From assembly GCF_001905385.1 (NCBI RefSeq), contig NZ_LIPF01000006.1:248001-312000 (forward strand): a stretch of 64,000 nucleotides of DNA. The letters are read 5' to 3'. This DNA is from Streptomyces sp. CB02414 (GTDB lineage: Bacteria > Actinomycetota > Actinomycetes > Streptomycetales > Streptomycetaceae). Each line of letters begins with the position of its first letter. The stretch's first letter is position 1. The position numbers were made by a program, and so were the translations under genes. Shown here one piece after another: positions 61,531-64,000 of this stretch. Under the pieces are notes generated by a model. The model ran no database searches, was not told the origin of the DNA, and was given only the letters and a program-made list of their open reading frames with translations.

Positions 61531-62252
61531 TGTGGATCCCGTCGTTCGAGGAAGGCCGTCATCCCCTCGCGGGCCTGCGGGGAGGCGAACAGCCGGGCCG
61601 AGAGCGCGGTCAGCTGCGCCGCGTCCCGGTCGAAGGCCTCCAGCACCCTAGCCGTGAGCAGCCGTTTCGTCTCGGCCAGCGCCTGAGGTGAGGCACGGCG
61701 CACACCGTCGAGGACGGGCGCGAGTACGGCGTCCACGTCGTCGCCCGCCGCCGTGACCAGGCCGGTTCTGGCGGCCTCGGCGGCGTCGAGGCGTTCGCCG
61801 GTGAGGTAGTGGCGGGCGAGGGCGCGGGGGTCGGTGCGGGGCAGGAGCGTGAGGGAGATGACGGCGGGGGCGACGCCGATGCGGACCTCGGTGAAGGCGA
61901 ACGTCGACACGGTGGAGGCGGCCGCGACGTCGCAGGCGCCGAGCAGGCCGAGGCCGCCCGCGCGGACGTGACCGTCGACGCGGGCGACGACGGGCTTGGG
62001 CAGTTCGACGATCCGCCTCAGCAGGGCGACCAGGGCGTCCGGGTCGGGCGGGTCGCGCAGGTCGGCTCCGGCGCTGAAGGTGTTGCCGGTGTGGGTGAGG
62101 AGGACGGCGCGGACGTCGGTGTCCTCGCCGGCGTCGGTGAGGGCGTCGGTGAGTTCGGTGACGAGGGCGGCGGACAGGGCGTTGCGGTTGTGCGGGGAGT
62201 CGAGGGTGAGGGTCTCGACGCCTCGCTCCCGGGCGCGGGCGACGAGGCTCAT
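61518..62252 (-). CDS. Enoyl-CoA hydratase/isomerase-family protein
   Basis: The 244-aa crotonase-fold protein has the oxyanion hole (FSAGADL, VRAGGLGLLGACDV). One catalytic Glu is kept in FTEVRIGV. The other, at the CEL position of hydratases, is Gly here (AGGLGLLG), so hydration may be weak or changed. ATG 62252 overlaps the ligase stop by 4 bases. It probably acts on the CoA ester made by the ligase. Confidence 0.85.
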   Translation of the reverse strand: MSLVARARERGVETLTLDSPHNRNALSAALVTELTDALTDAGEDTDVRAVLLTHTGNTFSAGADLRDPPDPDALVALLRRIVELPKPVVARVDGHVRAGGLGLLGACDVAAASTVSTFAFTEVRIGVAPAVISLTLLPRTDPRALARHYLTGERLDAAEAARTGLVTAAGDDVDAVLAPVLDGVRRASPQALAETKRLLTARVLEAFDRDAAQLTALSARLFASPQAREGMTAFLERRDPQWVV

Positions 62253-63817
62253 GACCGCCCTCGCAGTTCCCGGCGGAGGATCTTGCCGCTGGCCGCCCGG
62301 GGCACGCCGTCGATGAAGGTGACTTGGCGGACGCGTTTGTAGGGGGCGACGCGTTCGGCGACGTACATCATGATCTCCCCCGCGGAGAGGTCGGGTGCGG
62401 TGGGGCGGCGTACGACGTGGGCGTGCGGGACCTCGTTGCCGTCGTCGTTGTAGGTGCCGATGACGGCGGCGTCGGCGATGCCGGGGTGGGTGAGCAGGAG
62501 GGCTTCGAGTTCGGCGGGGGCGACCTGGAAGCCCTTGTACTTGATCAGTTCCTTGACCCGGTCGACGACGAACAGCCAGCCGTCACCGTTCACGTGCCCC
62601 ACGTCCCCCGTGTGCAGCCACCCCTCCTCGTCGATCATGGCGGCGGTTGCGTCGGGGCGGCCGAGGTAGCCCTTCATGACCTGGGGACCGCGGATGAGGA
62701 TCTCGCCGGACTCGCCGGCGGGGAGGTCCTTGCCGGGGTCGTCGAGGGAGACGACGCGCATCTCGGTTCCCGCGATGAGCTTGCCGACGGTGCCGGGCGG
62801 GGCGTCGTGCATGGCGTCGAGGGGGACGACGTGGGTGCCCGGGGACAGTTCGGTCATGCCGTAGGCCTGGCCGACGGGCGGCAGGCCGAGCCGCCGCGAG
62901 CAGGCGGCGGCGAGGTTCGCGTCCAGGGGGGCGGCGGCGCTGATGACGTACTTCAGCGAGGAGAGGTCGTAGTCGGCGACCAGGGGGTGCTTGGCGAGGG
63001 CGAGGACGATCGGCGGGGCGACGTACAGGCCGGTGATGCGGTGGTTCTGGATGGCCGCGAGGAACTGCTCCAGGTCGAAGCGGGGCAGGACGACGACGGT
63101 GGCGCCGAGCCGCAGCGGAGCGTTCACGAGGGCCGTCAGCCCGTAGATGTGGAAGAACGGCAGGACAGCGAGGACGCGTTCGCCCGGGGCGGCCGGGATC
63201 GCCGGTTCGAGCTGGGCGAGGTTGGTGGCGATCTGCCGGTGGGTGAGCATCACGCCCTTGGGGGTGCCGGTGGTTCCGGAGGAGTACGGCAGTACGGCGA
63301 CGTCCTCGGCGGGGTCGACGGTGACGGACGGTTCGGGTGCGGTGGAGGCCAGCATGTCGACGAGCGAGCGGTGGCCGGGCGCGCTGTCGCACACCAGGAT
63401 CTCCTGGACACCGCCCGCGAGCTCGGCGGCCCGGCGGGCGGTGTCCAGCAGCGGTGAGACGGTGACGATCCAGCGGGCCGCGCAGTCCTTGAGCTGCTTG
63501 GCGAACTCCTCGGCCGTGGCGAGCGGGTGCACGGTGGTGACCGATGCGCCCGCGCGGGTGGCGGCGTAGAAGGCGAGCGGGAAGGCGACCGTGTTGGGGC
63601 TGTGCAGGGCGAGTACGTCGCCCTTGCGCACGCCGGCCTCGGCGAGGGCGGCGGCGACCCGCCGGTGGAACCGGTCCACCTGCTCATAGGTGAGGGTGGT
63701 GCCGTCGGTGCCGTCGATCAGCGCCGGGGTGTCGCCGTACTCGGCGGCGCGGCCGAGCACGGCCTCGTGGATGGGCAGGTCGACAAGCGGGACGTCTGCG
63801 TACTCGCTGCGGAACAC
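62249..63817 (-). CDS. Acyl/aryl-CoA ligase, 4-coumarate:CoA ligase type
   Basis: The 522-aa AMP-forming ligase has the adenylation motif LPYSSGTTGTPKGV, a GEILIRG box and the C-terminal VDRVKELIKYKGFQVAPAEL. By memory it is close to the S. coelicolor enzyme that activates cinnamate and 4-coumarate. It starts with GTG 63817 after TTGGAGGAACC, 28 bp below the dehydrogenase gene. It feeds CoA esters to the crotonase and dehydrogenase. Confidence 0.92.
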   Translation of the reverse strand: MFRSEYADVPLVDLPIHEAVLGRAAEYGDTPALIDGTDGTTLTYEQVDRFHRRVAAALAEAGVRKGDVLALHSPNTVAFPLAFYAATRAGASVTTVHPLATAEEFAKQLKDCAARWIVTVSPLLDTARRAAELAGGVQEILVCDSAPGHRSLVDMLASTAPEPSVTVDPAEDVAVLPYSSGTTGTPKGVMLTHRQIATNLAQLEPAIPAAPGERVLAVLPFFHIYGLTALVNAPLRLGATVVVLPRFDLEQFLAAIQNHRITGLYVAPPIVLALAKHPLVADYDLSSLKYVISAAAPLDANLAAACSRRLGLPPVGQAYGMTELSPGTHVVPLDAMHDAPPGTVGKLIAGTEMRVVSLDDPGKDLPAGESGEILIRGPQVMKGYLGRPDATAAMIDEEGWLHTGDVGHVNGDGWLFVVDRVKELIKYKGFQVAPAELEALLLTHPGIADAAVIGTYNDDGNEVPHAHVVRRPTAPDLSAGEIMMYVAERVAPYKRVRQVTFIDGVPRAASGKILRRELRGRS

Positions 63818-63845
63818 GGTTCCTCCAACAGGTCGGTAACGCGGT

Positions 63846-64000
63846 CTAGTACGACTTGGGCAGGCCGAGGGTCTGGTGGGAGACGTAGTTGAGGATCATC
63901 TCCCTGCTCACCGGCGCGATGCGAGCCACACGCGAGGCCGTTATCAGCTGGGCGAGACCGAACTCGCGGGTGAGGCCGTTGCCGCCAAGGGTGTGCACGG
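63846..64000 (-). CDS. Acyl-CoA dehydrogenase, C-terminal end only
   Basis: The last 50 codons before TAG 63848-63846 are visible: VHTLGGNGLTREFGLAQL then ASRVARIAPVSREMILNYV. The QxxGGNGLTxExxLAxL-like phrase and REMILNYV tail fit the C-terminal helical domain of acyl-CoA dehydrogenases. The 5' part lies beyond the window. It heads the CoA-ligase operon. Confidence 0.75.
   Translation of the reverse strand, partial: VHTLGGNGLTREFGLAQLITASRVARIAPVSREMILNYVSHQTLGLPKSY

Overview
The window is high-GC, codon-biased actinobacterial DNA of Streptomyces type. It carries afsR, afsS and afsK, a one-piece FO synthase (fbiC), an iron repressor of the DmdR1 type, and two genes with the rare leucine codon TTA. 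From memory, gene content and order match the S. coelicolor core chromosome around afsK/afsR (in reverse orientation), so this is probably a close Streptomyces relative. No insertion sequence, prophage, tRNA, rRNA, CRISPR array or large biosynthetic cluster was seen.

Layout. 1-9.6 kb: a cut GPP34-like gene, a D-Ala-D-Ala carboxypeptidase with a very long cytoplasmic tail, a polytopic membrane protein, a sodium/solute symporter, a VOC protein, a degenerate ADP-ribosylglycohydrolase and a LysR regulator. 9.6-19 kb: DoxX, a serine hydrolase, a TTA-containing DUF2165 membrane protein, fbiC, a secreted PHP phosphoesterase, an EEP nuclease and an FDOR/Ddn-like protein that may use the F420 made with FbiC. 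19-25 kb: afsR, afsS and convergent afsK, the Ser/Thr phosphorylation cascade for secondary metabolism. 25-34 kb: small regulators (TetR, Lrp, AraC), LysE and MFS exporters, two PNPOx-fold proteins, a flavin monooxygenase and a 161-164 bp tandem repeat.

34.5-38.9 kb is a signalling island. An HATPase anti-sigma-like kinase, an EF-hand protein and a STAS antagonist lie on one strand. A sigma factor faces them, translationally coupled to a zinc anti-sigma domain fused to a mycothiol-dependent isomerase-like domain. 38.9-42.3 kb: a chimeric HTH/GbsR-type repressor divergent from a DUF4097-DrrA-DrrB-like operon, with an array of GTTGCAAC-type operators between them. 42.4-53.2 kb: purU, an SCO4402-family protein, a solute-binding lipoprotein, a repeat-rich membrane protein, an XRE-TPR regulator, a primase-polymerase fragment, an ABC exporter pair and an alpha/beta-hydrolase lacking its nucleophile. 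53.2-59.5 kb: a probable sRNA locus, the DmdR1-type repressor with an antisense ORF, a SIS isomerase, a PAS protein, a RidA-GNAT fusion, a new structured-RNA candidate with its own promoter, and citrate synthase. 59.5-64 kb: pdxH, a type II toxin-antitoxin pair with a probably leaderless promoter, and an acyl-CoA dehydrogenase, CoA-ligase, crotonase and TetR operon.

The strongest undescribed candidates are the structured RNA at 57.9-58.1 kb, the sigma/anti-sigma-isomerase and Ca/STAS/HATPase island, and the GTTGCAAC regulon switch.
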